Assembly: GCF_003385555.1 (NCBI RefSeq)
Contig: NZ_QOHR01000005.1
Location: 158,694 to 222,693 of the forward strand
Reading direction: 5' to 3'
DNA: 64,000 bases
DNA from: Rhodosalinus sediminis
GTDB lineage: Bacteria > Pseudomonadota > Alphaproteobacteria > Rhodobacterales > Rhodobacteraceae
Shown: piece by piece, positions 46,121 through 58,515 of the stretch
How the letters are laid out: each line of letters starts with the position of its first letter
How positions within the stretch are numbered: the first letter of the stretch is position 1
Position numbers and translations under genes: made by a program
The notes under the pieces: model-generated
What the model saw: the letters and a program-made list of their open reading frames with translations, nothing else
What the model was told of the DNA's origin: nothing
Database searches by the model: none

Positions 46121-46981
46121 TTACTGCGCCTGAACGGAGGCCGCGGCGGCGCCGAGGTCCGCGGGTGCCAGCGTCTCGGCGCCCGAGCGGTCGATCTCGG
46201 CCCCGCCCTCGAGCTCCTCGACCCGCGCGCTCACCGCGGACTGGCGCAGCTCTTCGGAAAGCTCGCCGCGCACCTCGTCGAGCGTCGGTGCATCGGCGGT
46301 GCGGGTCTCGTTCAGCCGGATCACGTGCCAGCCGAACTGCGTCTCGACCGGGCTTTCGGAGACGGTGCCGGGCTCCAGCGTCTCGACCGCCTCCTGGAAG
46401 GGGGCGACCATGGCGCCGGCGCCGAACCAGCCCAGCTCGCCGCCCGCGGAGGCGGAGGGGCCGGTGGAGCGCGCCTCGGCGAGCTCGGCGAAATCGGCGC
46501 CCGCCTCGATCTCGGCGATGATCTCCTGCGCCTCCTCCTCGCTCTCGACGAGGATGTGCGAGGCGTTGAACTCGGTCCCGCCCTCGGCGTCGGCGTAGCG
46601 CTCGTCGTAGAGCGCCTGCAGCGCGTCGTCGGTGACGGCGGTGTTCACCACGTCCTCGACCGCCTGCGCCGCGCCGAGCAGCCGGCGCTCGTTCTCGAGC
46701 GTCATCTCGGCGATGCTGGTGAGCTCGTCCTGCGACTGCGAGAGCAGCGTCTGCTGCACCAGCTGGTCGAGCAGCGCGTCGAAGAGCACGTCGTCGGGCA
46801 GCTGCTGGTACTGCTGCGGCAGGTTGGAGCGCGCGGCGACCATGTGGCCGAGCGTGATCTCGTCGCCGTTCACGGTCGCGACCACCGTGGCGAGGTCGGG
46901 CGCATCGTCCTGCGCGGCGGCGGGCACGGCGAGGGCGAGCGCGGTCAGCGCGGCGGCGATCGGGCGCGTGAGGGTCTGCAT
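46121..46981 (-). CDS. Periplasmic parvulin-type peptidyl-prolyl isomerase
   Basis: 286 residues. The N-terminus [26 protein letters not shown] is a clear signal peptide cleaved after AAAQ or nearby. A SurA/PrsA-like chaperone N-domain is followed by a rotamase domain (FNASHILVESEEEAQEIIAEIEAGADFAELA, then GELGWFGAGAMVAPFQEAV and FGWHVIRLNE). It probably folds exported proteins. It is divergent from secA across 172 bp, a sensible pairing of export functions. The start is chosen for the signal peptide; the frame is open further upstream. Confidence 0.9.
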   Translation of the reverse strand: MQTLTRPIAAALTALALAVPAAAQDDAPDLATVVATVNGDEITLGHMVAARSNLPQQYQQLPDDVLFDALLDQLVQQTLLSQSQDELTSIAEMTLENERRLLGAAQAVEDVVNTAVTDDALQALYDERYADAEGGTEFNASHILVESEEEAQEIIAEIEAGADFAELAEARSTGPSASAGGELGWFGAGAMVAPFQEAVETLEPGTVSESPVETQFGWHVIRLNETRTADAPTLDEVRGELSEELRQSAVSARVEELEGGAEIDRSGAETLAPADLGAAAASVQAQ

Positions 46982-47153
46982 GGTGGCTCCTTGACTGCGG
47001 CCGCGGCGGGCGGCGACGTTGACACTCGAAAGGCCGCCCCTTACATCGCCGTCAAGGCCCGGGCGGTGCCGTCTTTCCCAACACCTATGGGCTCCGGAGC
47101 AGGCGGGCAAGCGGGCGCCGCGCAAGAAATCGTCAACCCGGACGGAGAGAACC

Positions 47154-49919
<2,766 letters not shown>

Positions 49920-50023
49920 CCGCGCGGCGCGCCTCACAGATTCCGCGCGCCTGCCCCGTGAGCGCCAAGATTGACCGCGATGAAGAGGGCTGACCCCGGC
50001 GCCAGTGCCAGGAGAGCAGCATC

Positions 50024-51088
50024 ATGTCGCACGTCCTTTCGAACCGGTATGTCATGGCAGGGGCGACGCTCGCCGTCGCGCTCGGCATCGGCTTCGTGAT
50101 GCAGCGAGGGGCGCCCGATCCGATGGCGACGGCCATGCGCGCGGCCTCCGCGCCCGGGGCGGCGGGCGCTCCGACGGCCGCGGCGCCCCGCGCGCGCGAC
50201 GGTGCGGGCGCGGTGCGCGAAGCGGGGGCGGACGGCGGCCTCGCCGCGGCGCCCGCTCAGCCCGCCCGGCCCGCGACCGACGCGGTGCTCACCGACATTC
50301 ACTTCACCTCGGCCACGATTCCGCCGCGCCCGGCGCCCGCGCCGCGGCCGGCGCCGCCCCTGCGCGACGCCGCGGCCGAACGCCCGGCGCCGCAGGAGGC
50401 CGCGGCCGAGAGCGCGCCTGCCCCCGCCTGCGACGTCACGCTGGAGGCCGAGCCCGCCCCGTCGGCGACCGTGCGGCTGACCCTCGACGCGCCGTGCCTG
50501 CCTGAGGAGCGGCTGACGCTGCATCACGACGGGCTCATGTTCACGGCCGTCACCGACGCCGAGGGGGCGCTGACGCTCCGTGCGCCGGCGCTCACGTCCT
50601 CGGCCGTCTACATCGCCGCCTTCGCGAACGGCGACGGCGCCGTCGCGCAGGCGACCGTGCCCGACGTGGGGGCGCGCGACCGCGTGGCGCTGCAATGGCG
50701 GGGCGCGGCGGCGCTGCACCTCCATGCCTTCGAGGGCGACGCGCGCCATGGCGCGCCCGGACACGTCTGGGCCGGCGCCCCGCGCGCGCCGGAGACGGAG
50801 GGCGGCTTCCTGATGCGCCTCGGCGCGCCGGACGTGGCGGATGGGCGCGTCGCCGAGGTCTACACCTTCTCGGCCGAGCCCCCCGCGGGCGGTGTGACCC
50901 TCACAGTCGAGGCCGAGGTGACCGAGGCGACCTGTGGCACCGATATCGCGGCCGACACGCTCGCCCTGCGCGACGGGACCGCGGCGCCCCCGCGCGAGGT
51001 CGCCATGTTCATGCCGGATTGTTCCGCCGTGGGCGACTTTCTGGTGTTGAAAACCCTCTTCGACGACAGGGAGATCGCGGCCGAGTGA
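50024..51088 (+). CDS. Membrane-anchored periplasmic protein of unknown function downstream of secA
   Basis: 354 residues. An N-terminal signal-anchor (NRYVMAGATLAVALGIGFVM, about 7-26) is followed by an Ala/Pro-rich low-complexity stretch to about residue 130, then a beta-rich domain with four cysteines (CDVTLEAEP, APCLPEERLTL, ATCGTDI, MPDCSAVG), probably two disulfides. I do not recognise the domain. Genes of this type follow secA in related bacteria, so a link to export or envelope is likely but unproven. The next gene starts 39 bp later. Confidence 0.75.
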   Translation: MSHVLSNRYVMAGATLAVALGIGFVMQRGAPDPMATAMRAASAPGAAGAPTAAAPRARDGAGAVREAGADGGLAAAPAQPARPATDAVLTDIHFTSATIPPRPAPAPRPAPPLRDAAAERPAPQEAAAESAPAPACDVTLEAEPAPSATVRLTLDAPCLPEERLTLHHDGLMFTAVTDAEGALTLRAPALTSSAVYIAAFANGDGAVAQATVPDVGARDRVALQWRGAAALHLHAFEGDARHGAPGHVWAGAPRAPETEGGFLMRLGAPDVADGRVAEVYTFSAEPPAGGVTLTVEAEVTEATCGTDIAADTLALRDGTAAPPREVAMFMPDCSAVGDFLVLKTLFDDREIAAE

Positions 51089-51127
51089 CGGCCGGGGGCG
51101 GCCGCGGCAGGCGGGATCGAGACAGCG

Positions 51128-52672
51128 ATGCGATCATGGCGTGCGGCGGTGACGGCCGCACTTCTCCTACTGGCGACCGCCGCCGCGGCGCAGGATGTGA
51201 CCCTCCGGTCGCCCGACGGCGAGGTGGCGGTCGAGGGCACGCTGCTGGGCTTCGACGGGCGGTATTACCGCGTCGACACCGTCTATGGCGAGCTGACCGT
51301 GGACAGCTCCGGCGTGCTCTGCGAGGGGCCGGGCTGCCCCGGCCTCGAGCCCTTCGTCGCCGAGCTGCGCCTCTCGGGCGCGCCGGCGGTGACGGACGTC
51401 CTGATACCCGCGCTGATCGAGGGTTTCGCCCGGCGCAGCGGCTTCGCGCTCGAGCGGACGGAGGTCGGGCCGGATCGCCGCCGCTTCGCCCTGCGCGCGC
51501 CGGAGGGAGAGCGCCTCGCTCGTATCCACCTGCGCGCGACCACCACCAATGAGGCCTTCGCCGATCTCCTCGCCGACGAGGCCGACATCGCGATCGCCGT
51601 GCGCGCCGTGCGCCCGGAGGAGGCCGCGCGCGCCCGGGAGGCCGGTCTCGGCGACCTGACCGCCGACGGGCAGCGCCGGGTGCTGGCGCTCGACGCGCTG
51701 GTGCCCGTCGTCGCGCCGGGCCATCCCGTCCGCGCCATCGCGCCCGCGGAGCTTCTGCGCGTGCTGTCCGGGGATATCCGCAGCTGGGCGGCGCTGGGCG
51801 GGCCGGACGCGCCGATCACGCTCCACCTGCGCGCGGCGGGCTCCGGCCTCGCGCAGGTCGTGGCGGACCGGCTGCTCGCGCCGGCTGATGCGACCCTCGG
51901 CGCCGACGTGGTCCGCCACGCGAGCGACGCCGCGCTCGCCGAGGCCGTGGCGCGGGACAGGCTCGGCCTCGGGCTCGCGCGCTTCGCCCGCATGGGGAAC
52001 GCGCAGCCGCTCGCGCTGACCGGGCCGTGCGGGCGCGCGCTCCGCGCGGAGCGCCGGGCCATCAAGATGGAGGACTATCCCCTCCCCGCGCCCGTCTTTC
52101 TCTACCTGCCGCGCCGGCGCCTCCCCGAGATCGCGCGCGACTTCCTCGCCTACATGCAGAGCGCGCCGGCGCAGATCGTGATCCGCCGCGCGGGCTTCGT
52201 GGATCAGGCGGCGGAGGAGGTGGCGATCGCCGATCAGGGCGCGCGGTTCGCCAACGCCATCGCGGCCGCGGGACCGGAGGTGCCGCTCTCCGAGTTGCAG
52301 CGCCTCGTCGCGACGCTGCGGCCCATGCGGCGGCTGACGACCTCCTTCCGGCCCGGCGCGGTCGAGCTCGACGCGCAGTCCCGCGCCAATGTCGCCCGCC
52401 TCGCCCGCGCGCTCGGGGCGGGGCGCTACGATGGGCGCGAGCTTCTCTTCGTCGGGTTCAGCGATGGGCAGGGGCCGGCGCAGACCAATCGCCGCATCGC
52501 GCAGCGCCGCGCCGACGCGGTGCGCGCAGCCATCGAGGCGGCGGTCCGCGATGCGGACCTCGCGCAGGTGGAACTCGGCACCGACGCCTTCGGCGAGGCG
52601 ATGCCCATGGCCTGCGACGACAGCGCCTGGGGCCGACAGGTGAACCGGCGGGTGGAGGTCTGGGTGCGCTGA
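51128..52672 (+). CDS. Periplasmic phosphate-binding-like/OmpA fusion protein
   Basis: 514 residues. Signal peptide MRSWRAAVTAALLLLATAAAAQ; then a PstS-like substrate-binding region (DVLIPALIEGFARRSGF, DIAIAVRAVRPEE, LLRVLSGDIRSWAALGG, GSGLAQVV), and from about residue 395 an OmpA-like peptidoglycan-binding domain (FRPGAVELDAQSRANVARLA, LFVGFSDGQGPAQTNRRIAQRRADAV, NRRVEVWV). The combination suggests a wall-anchored sensor or binding protein in the periplasm; the ligand is unknown. It follows the unnamed membrane protein closely and precedes a histidine kinase. Confidence 0.85.
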   Translation: MRSWRAAVTAALLLLATAAAAQDVTLRSPDGEVAVEGTLLGFDGRYYRVDTVYGELTVDSSGVLCEGPGCPGLEPFVAELRLSGAPAVTDVLIPALIEGFARRSGFALERTEVGPDRRRFALRAPEGERLARIHLRATTTNEAFADLLADEADIAIAVRAVRPEEAARAREAGLGDLTADGQRRVLALDALVPVVAPGHPVRAIAPAELLRVLSGDIRSWAALGGPDAPITLHLRAAGSGLAQVVADRLLAPADATLGADVVRHASDAALAEAVARDRLGLGLARFARMGNAQPLALTGPCGRALRAERRAIKMEDYPLPAPVFLYLPRRRLPEIARDFLAYMQSAPAQIVIRRAGFVDQAAEEVAIADQGARFANAIAAAGPEVPLSELQRLVATLRPMRRLTTSFRPGAVELDAQSRANVARLARALGAGRYDGRELLFVGFSDGQGPAQTNRRIAQRRADAVRAAIEAAVRDADLAQVELGTDAFGEAMPMACDDSAWGRQVNRRVEVWVR

Positions 52673-52751
52673 ACCGGAGCGCGATTAAGCCGGCCTTCAC
52701 CCTCCCTGCGCCATCCTCCCGGCGATCCGTCGTCGGGAGGGGCGCACATTC

Positions 52752-55289
52752 ATGAGCCTGTCCACCGAACTCGCCGAGGAGCGGCGCGCGCGCCGCGCTG
52801 CCGAGCGTCTGCTGGAACAGAAGCAGGCCGAGCTGTTCGAGGCCAAGCGCAAGCTCGGGCAGCACGCCCGCGCGCTCTCCGAACAGATCGTCGAGACGAA
52901 GGCGGAGGTGGCGACCGTCCGCGACGAGAACGCGCGCGTGAAATCCGACCTGAGCGCGGCGAACGAGAAGATCGCCATCGTCGAGACGCAGCTCTGGCAG
53001 GCGCTCGAATCCGTGCGCGACGGCTTCGCCATGTTCAACGCCGACGGGCGTCTCGAACTGGCCAATTCCGCCTATCTCTCGGTCTTCGGGGGCATCGCCT
53101 CCATCGCGCCGGGGGCGAGCTTCGCGCATGTCGTGGACGTCATGATCGAGGAGGGCATCGTCGATCTGCAGGGCGAGCCGGGCATCGCCTGGCGCGAGCG
53201 GATGCTGGCGCGCTGGGACATGGCCGAGATCCCGCCGGAGGTGATCCGCTTCTGGAACGGGCAGTTCGTCAAGCTCATGGACCGGCGCACGCCGGATGGC
53301 GGGCTGGTGACGCTCGCCGTCAACAACACCGAGCTCATGCGCATGTGGTCGGCGGTCGAGGAGCTGCCCGACGGCTTCGTCGTCTACGATTCCGACGACC
53401 GGCTGGTGACCTGCAACGCGCGTTACCGCGAGCTCTACGCCGAGACCGCGCCGGCGATGGTGCCCGGCGCCACCTTCGAGGAGCTCCTGCGCTACGGCCT
53501 CGCCCGCGGCCAGTATGCCGAGGCCATTGGCCGCGAGGAAGAGTGGCTGGCTGAGCGGCTCGAGAAGCACCGCGCCGCCGAGGTGGCGATCGAGCAGCAG
53601 CTGGGCGACGGCCGCTGGCTGCGCATCTTCGAGAAGGAGACGCGCGACGGCGGCCGCGTCGGGCTGCGCGTCGACGTCACCGCGCTCAAGGAGCAGCAGA
53701 AGGCGCTCGAGCGCGCGACGGAGCGGGCGGAGGCCGCGAACCGCGCGAAATCCGCCTTTCTCGCCAACATGACGCACGAGATCCGCACGCCGATGAACGG
53801 GGTGGTGGGCATGGCCGAGCTTCTGGCCGACACCGAGCTGACCGAGGATCAGTCGCTCTATGTCGAGACGATCCGCGCCTCGGGCGAGTCGCTTCTCGTC
53901 ATCATCAACGACGTGCTGGACTACTCCAAGATCGAGGCCGACCGCCTCGCCCTGCACCCCGAACCCTTCGACCTGGAGCGCTGCATCCACGAGATCGTGA
54001 TGCTCCTGCAGCCCTCCGCGCGGGACAAGGGGCTGGTGATGCTCGTCGATTACGACCTCTTCCTGCCCACCCGCTTCGTCGGCGATCCGGCGCGCGTGCG
54101 GCAGGTGCTGACCAACCTGATCGGCAACGCGGTGAAGTTCACGCCGGCGGGCCACGTGCTCGTCCGCGTCACCGGCGTGCCGGAGAGCGGGGACGGCGCC
54201 GCCGAGGTGATCGTCACGGTGGAGGACACCGGCATCGGCATCCCCGCCGAGCGGCTGGAGCACGTCTTCGGCGAGTTCAATCAGGTGGAGGACGACCGCA
54301 ACCGCTCGTTCGAGGGGACGGGCCTCGGCCTCGCCATCTCGCGGCGGCTGATCGACCTGATGGGCGGGCAGATCTGGGTCGAGAGCGAGGAGGGCGCGGG
54401 CACCTGCTTCGGCCTCCGCGTGCCGCTGCCCGCGGCCGAGGCCGTGGAGGAGGCGCCCTCCGGCCCGCCCGCGCTCGGGACCGCGCTCGTCGTGGACGAC
54501 CACCCCACCAACCGCGAGATCCTGCAGAAGCAGCTCGCCGCGCTGGGCGTCGAGGTGCGCTGCGCGGAGAGCGCGGAGGCGGCCGCGCCCTCGCTCTCGC
54601 CGCCGCCGGACGTGGTGCTCACCGATCACCTGATGCCCGGGGTCGACGGCGTGCGCTTCGCCCGGCGCCTGCGCGCCGAAGGGCACGCGATGCCGATCCT
54701 CCTGCTGAGCTCGAACCCCTCGATGGTGGAGCCCGACCTGGAGCCCGGCGTGCTGCAGGCCGTGCTGCAGAAGCCGTTGCCGCGCCACGAACTTCTGCGC
54801 CGGCTGCACGGGCTCGGCGGGGTGCGGGGCGTCGCCGCGCCCACTGCCGCGCCCGCGACGGGACAGGCGCGCGCCGCGCGCCCGATGCGCGTGCTCCTCG
54901 CGGAGGACAACCGCACCAATCAGCTGGTCTTTTCAAGGATGGTGCAGGGGCTCGACGTCGATCTCGCCATCGCCGCGAACGGGCACGAGGCCCTCGCGGC
55001 GTGGGAGGCAGGGCCGCCCGACCTGATCTTCATGGACATCTCGATGCCGGGCATGGACGGGCGCGAGGCCGCGCGCGAGATCCGCCGCCGCGAGGGGGCG
55101 GCCGGCGCGGCCCGCGTGCCGATCGTGGCCGTCACCGCGCACGCCATGGAAGGTGACCGCGACGCGATCCTCGGCGACGGGATCGACGGCTACATCAGCA
55201 AGCCGGTGCGCAAGGCCGCGCTTCTGGACGCCATCCGCGCCCACCGCCCCGCCGCGGCCCGGCCGCCCGCGCCGGAGGGGCCGGGGTGA
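52752..55289 (+). CDS. Hybrid sensor histidine kinase with two receiver domains
   Basis: 845 residues, no membrane helix or signal peptide. A coiled coil (about 5-85) leads to two PAS regions (FAMFNADGRLELANSAYL and FVVYDSDDRLVTCNARYREL), a HisKA domain with H342 in NMTHEIRTPMNG, and an HATPase domain (NAVKFTP, VEDTGIGIP, GTGLGLAIS). A first receiver carries D625 (VLTDHLMPG) and a second D762 (IFMDISMPGMDG) with the Lys of SKPV. It is a cytoplasmic phosphorelay kinase; no partner phosphotransferase or regulator lies nearby, so its output is unknown. Confidence 0.92.
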   Translation: MSLSTELAEERRARRAAERLLEQKQAELFEAKRKLGQHARALSEQIVETKAEVATVRDENARVKSDLSAANEKIAIVETQLWQALESVRDGFAMFNADGRLELANSAYLSVFGGIASIAPGASFAHVVDVMIEEGIVDLQGEPGIAWRERMLARWDMAEIPPEVIRFWNGQFVKLMDRRTPDGGLVTLAVNNTELMRMWSAVEELPDGFVVYDSDDRLVTCNARYRELYAETAPAMVPGATFEELLRYGLARGQYAEAIGREEEWLAERLEKHRAAEVAIEQQLGDGRWLRIFEKETRDGGRVGLRVDVTALKEQQKALERATERAEAANRAKSAFLANMTHEIRTPMNGVVGMAELLADTELTEDQSLYVETIRASGESLLVIINDVLDYSKIEADRLALHPEPFDLERCIHEIVMLLQPSARDKGLVMLVDYDLFLPTRFVGDPARVRQVLTNLIGNAVKFTPAGHVLVRVTGVPESGDGAAEVIVTVEDTGIGIPAERLEHVFGEFNQVEDDRNRSFEGTGLGLAISRRLIDLMGGQIWVESEEGAGTCFGLRVPLPAAEAVEEAPSGPPALGTALVVDDHPTNREILQKQLAALGVEVRCAESAEAAAPSLSPPPDVVLTDHLMPGVDGVRFARRLRAEGHAMPILLLSSNPSMVEPDLEPGVLQAVLQKPLPRHELLRRLHGLGGVRGVAAPTAAPATGQARAARPMRVLLAEDNRTNQLVFSRMVQGLDVDLAIAANGHEALAAWEAGPPDLIFMDISMPGMDGREAAREIRRREGAAGAARVPIVAVTAHAMEGDRDAILGDGIDGYISKPVRKAALLDAIRAHRPAAARPPAPEGPG

Positions 55290-55579
55290 GGGGGCCGGAG
55301 ACCAGCGCGGCACGGGCCTGTGCGCTCGCAGGGCCTCGCGTCCGGGCCCGGCTGGGTAGTGGCGGGCAGTGCGGCCCGCCGGTGCCGTCCTCGGGGGTGC
55401 GGGCCGTCGTCCGGTCTGCCGACGGTGCGGCGCCGGGGTGGCCCTCGGCGCCCGGCCGTGCCGCACCATCCCCGGCCCGCCCTGCCTAGAGGTCGACCGC
55501 CCCGTCGCGCCGTCGCGCTCGGCCCCTGCCGCCGCCGGTCCAGAACCGCGCGCCGGAAGGCCCCGCGGCGCGGCCCGGC
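55290..55579. other. 290-bp gap between convergent kinase and yaaA genes
   Basis: Very GC-rich sequence without a credible gene, repeat copy or clear U-tailed hairpin. Several frames are open across it by base composition only. Confidence 0.6.
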
Positions 55580-56350
55580 TCAGGCCTCGCCGCGGACGAA
55601 CACCGGGCGGTCGGGTTCCGACAGCTCGGGCGTGTAGGCATAGCCGCCCGCGTCGAAGCCGGTGAGCGCCTCGGGGTCCTCCAGCCGCGTCTCCAGCAGG
55701 AAGCGCGCCATCGCGCCGCGCGCCTGCTTGGCGTAGAAGCTGACGACCTTGGGGGTGCCGGCCTTCATCTCCATGAAGACGGGCGTGATCACCCGCAGGT
55801 CGAGCGCCTGACCGTCCACCGCGCCGAAATACTCCTGACTGGCGCAGTTGACGAGCGTGTCGGTCCCGGCCTCCGCGGCGGCGGCGTTCAGCGCCCGCGC
55901 GATCCGGTCGCCCCACCAGTCGTAGAGCGACCGGCCTCGCTCGGTGCGCAGGCGGCTCCCCATCTCGAGCCGGTAGGGCTCGATCAGGTCGAGCGGGCGC
56001 AGCACGCCGTAAAGCCCCGAGAGGATGCGCAGCCGCGCCTGGCCCCAGCGCAGCGCGTCGGCGTCGAGCGTCCCCGCCTCGAGCCCGCGGTAGGTGTCGC
56101 CGGCGAAGGCGAGCGCGGCGGGCTTCGTCGGCTGTTCGCCGAAGGCCGCGAAACGCTCGGCGTTGAGCCGCGCCAGCTTGTCGCTGATGCCCATCAGCGA
56201 TTGCAGCTCGGCGTCGGAAAGCCCCTGCGCCACCTCGGCCAGCCGGGCGGCGTCCTCGCCGAAGTCAGGCGTGCTCGGCTCCGGGGCGCCGGCGGGCAGC
56301 GCGGCCTCCTCCATGTCGAGTTTCTTCGCGGGCGAGATCACGACGAGCAT
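55580..56350 (-). CDS. yaaA: Peroxide stress protein YaaA (DUF328)
   Basis: 256 residues. Family landmarks are the N-terminal MLVVISPAKKLDME, the segment LRILSGLYGVLRPLDLIEPYRLEMG and LVNCASQEYFGAV, and KVVSFYAKQARGAMARF. YaaA lowers free intracellular iron under H2O2 stress in E. coli and has DNA-binding features. ATG 56350 is preceded by GGAGGACCGCC; the frame is open far upstream into recQ but only this start fits. It follows recQ after 29 bp. Confidence 0.93.
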   Translation of the reverse strand: MLVVISPAKKLDMEEAALPAGAPEPSTPDFGEDAARLAEVAQGLSDAELQSLMGISDKLARLNAERFAAFGEQPTKPAALAFAGDTYRGLEAGTLDADALRWGQARLRILSGLYGVLRPLDLIEPYRLEMGSRLRTERGRSLYDWWGDRIARALNAAAAEAGTDTLVNCASQEYFGAVDGQALDLRVITPVFMEMKAGTPKVVSFYAKQARGAMARFLLETRLEDPEALTGFDAGGYAYTPELSEPDRPVFVRGEA

Positions 56351-56379
56351 CGGCGGTCCTCCTGAAACGCGCTCAGGAC

Positions 56380-58440
56380 TTAATCCGCCGCGCGCAGAAC
56401 GTCCAGAAAGGCGTCGCCGAAGCGCTCGACCTGTCGCGCGCCCATGCCGGGGATGCGCGCCAGTTGATCGAGGTCGGCGGGCCGGCGCTCGGCGATGTGG
56501 CGCAGCGTCGTCTGCGTGCAGGACATCGGCTTCTCGATGCCGGTCTCGCCGCGGGCGAGGCGGCGCTCGGCCTCCTGCAGCCGGTCGAAGAGCGCGCCCT
56601 CGGGCCGCCCGGCGAGGCGCCGCCGGCTCGGGTGCAGTTCCGCCGTCCCCTCCGGCCCCTCCGCGATCACCTCGAGGAAGGCCTGCCCGTAGGTCTCGAG
56701 CTTCTTGGCGCCGACGCCGGGGATCGCCGCCATCGCGTCGAGCGTGGCGGGCCGCGCCTCGGCCATGGCGATCAGCGTGCGGTCGTTGAAGACGATGTAG
56801 GCGGGCACGCCGGCGGCCTCGGCCAGCGTGCGGCGCTTCGCCTTGAGCGCGGCGAGGAGCGGCGCGTCCTCCTCCGAGACGAGCGCCTTCGGCGCGGGCG
56901 CCTGCGTCCTCGTCACCGTGTCGCGGCGCAGGTCCACGCGCGCCTCGCCCTTGAGCACCGGGTGCGCCGCCTCGGTGACGCGGAGCGCGCCGTGCCGCTC
57001 GGGGTCGGGGCGCAGCAGATCGCGGCCCATGAGTTGCCGGAAGAGGCCCTGCCACTGGCTGCGCCCGTGCTCGCGCCCGACGCCGAAGGTGGGCAGCCGG
57101 TCGTGCCCGCGCTGGCGGACCTTGTCGGTCTCGGTGCCGGTGAGAATGTCGATCAGATGCCCGGCGCCGAAGCTCTCGCCCGTGCGCAGCGCGGCCGAGA
57201 GCGCCTTCTGCGCGGCCTCGGTGCCGTCGAAGGTCTCCGGCGGGGTCTCGCAGAGATCGCAGTTGCCGCAGGGCGCGGCCGTTTCGCCGAAATACTCCAG
57301 CAGCGTGCGCCGCCGGCATTCGAGCGCCTCGGCCAGCCCGAGAAGCGCGTTGAGCCGCCCGTGGTCGGCGGCGCGGCGCTCGGGCGGCGCCGGACTCTCG
57401 TCGATCTGGCTGCGGCGCAGGCGGATGTCGTCGGCGCCGTAGAGCGTCAGCGTCTCCGCCGGCAGCCCGTCGCGCCCGGCGCGGCCGATCTCCTGATAGT
57501 AGCCCTCGATGGACTTGGGCAGATCGGCGTGCGCGACCCAGCGGATGTCGGGCTTGTCCACGCCCATGCCGAAGGCGACCGTGGCGACCACGATCAGCCC
57601 CTCCTCGGCGGCGAAGCGCGCCTCGACCGTGCGACGGGCCTCGGCCTCCATGCCGCCGTGATAGGCGGCGGCGCTGTGCCCCGCCTCGCGCAGCGCCTGC
57701 GCCAGCGTCTCCGTCTTGGCGCGCGTGCCGCAGTAGACGATGCCCGACTGCCCGCGCCGCGCGTCCGCGAAGGCGAGGATCTGGCGCCGCGGACTGTCCT
57801 TCGGCCGGAAGGCGAGGCGGATGTTCGGCCGGTCGAAGCCGCGCAGGAAGCTCTCCGGCGCGCGGCCCGCGAAGAGGCGGGCGACGATCTCCTCGCGCGT
57901 CTCGGCGTCGGCGGTGGCGGTGAAGGCGGCGAGCGGCACGCCGAGCGCCTGCCGCAGCTCGCCGATGCGCAGGTAGTCGGGGCGGAAGTCGTGGCCCCAC
58001 TGGCTGACGCAATGCGCCTCGTCCACGGCGATCAGCGAGACACCGGCGCGGCGCAGCACACCCGAGGTGGAGGCCGCGCCGAGCCGCTCGGGCGCCATGT
58101 AAAGAAGCTTCAGCCGCCCGGCCTCCAGCGCGGCCCAGACGGCCTCGGTCTCCTCCTCGGTGTTGGCGGAGGTGAGCGCGCCCGCCTCGACGCCCGCGGC
58201 GCGCAAGCCGCGCACCTGATCGCGCATCAGCGCGATGAGCGGCGAGACGACGAGCGTCACGCCGTCGCGCAGGAGCGCGGGAAGCTGATAGCAGAGCGAC
58301 TTGCCCCCGCCCGTCGGCATGATCGCCAGCACGTCGCGGCCGGCGGCCACGGCCTCCACGATCTCGCCCTGTCCGGGGCGGAAGCCGTCGAATCCGAACA
58401 CCTCGCGCAGAAGAGCCTCTGCGCCGCCTGCCTCGCTCAT
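56380..58440 (-). CDS. recQ: ATP-dependent DNA helicase RecQ with two HRDC domains
   Basis: 686 residues. Helicase motifs: Walker A MPTGGGKSLCYQLPA, DEAH in VDEAHCVSQWGHDFRPDY, motif VI QEIGRAGRDG; a zinc-binding cluster CGNCDLCE follows in the RecQ-CT region. Two consecutive HRDC-like domains end the protein (IVFNDRTLIAMAEARPATLDAMAAIPGVG and TLRHIAERRPADLDQLARIPGMG). Most RecQ have one. It acts in recombination repair and fork restart. ATG 58440 is the family start. Confidence 0.94.
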   Translation of the reverse strand: MSEAGGAEALLREVFGFDGFRPGQGEIVEAVAAGRDVLAIMPTGGGKSLCYQLPALLRDGVTLVVSPLIALMRDQVRGLRAAGVEAGALTSANTEEETEAVWAALEAGRLKLLYMAPERLGAASTSGVLRRAGVSLIAVDEAHCVSQWGHDFRPDYLRIGELRQALGVPLAAFTATADAETREEIVARLFAGRAPESFLRGFDRPNIRLAFRPKDSPRRQILAFADARRGQSGIVYCGTRAKTETLAQALREAGHSAAAYHGGMEAEARRTVEARFAAEEGLIVVATVAFGMGVDKPDIRWVAHADLPKSIEGYYQEIGRAGRDGLPAETLTLYGADDIRLRRSQIDESPAPPERRAADHGRLNALLGLAEALECRRRTLLEYFGETAAPCGNCDLCETPPETFDGTEAAQKALSAALRTGESFGAGHLIDILTGTETDKVRQRGHDRLPTFGVGREHGRSQWQGLFRQLMGRDLLRPDPERHGALRVTEAAHPVLKGEARVDLRRDTVTRTQAPAPKALVSEEDAPLLAALKAKRRTLAEAAGVPAYIVFNDRTLIAMAEARPATLDAMAAIPGVGAKKLETYGQAFLEVIAEGPEGTAELHPSRRRLAGRPEGALFDRLQEAERRLARGETGIEKPMSCTQTTLRHIAERRPADLDQLARIPGMGARQVERFGDAFLDVLRAAD

Positions 58441-58515
58441 GCGTCCTGCCGTTCGTCTGCTCGCCGTGTCAGGCTATCCCGGTGAACGGGCGGGGAACAA
58501 GGCCCGGCCCGCGCG

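Noticed and set aside
55290..55579. Short GC-rich open frames between the hybrid kinase and yaaA
   Set aside because: Arg/Pro/Ala-rich translations typical of non-coding high-GC DNA, without ribosome-binding sites.
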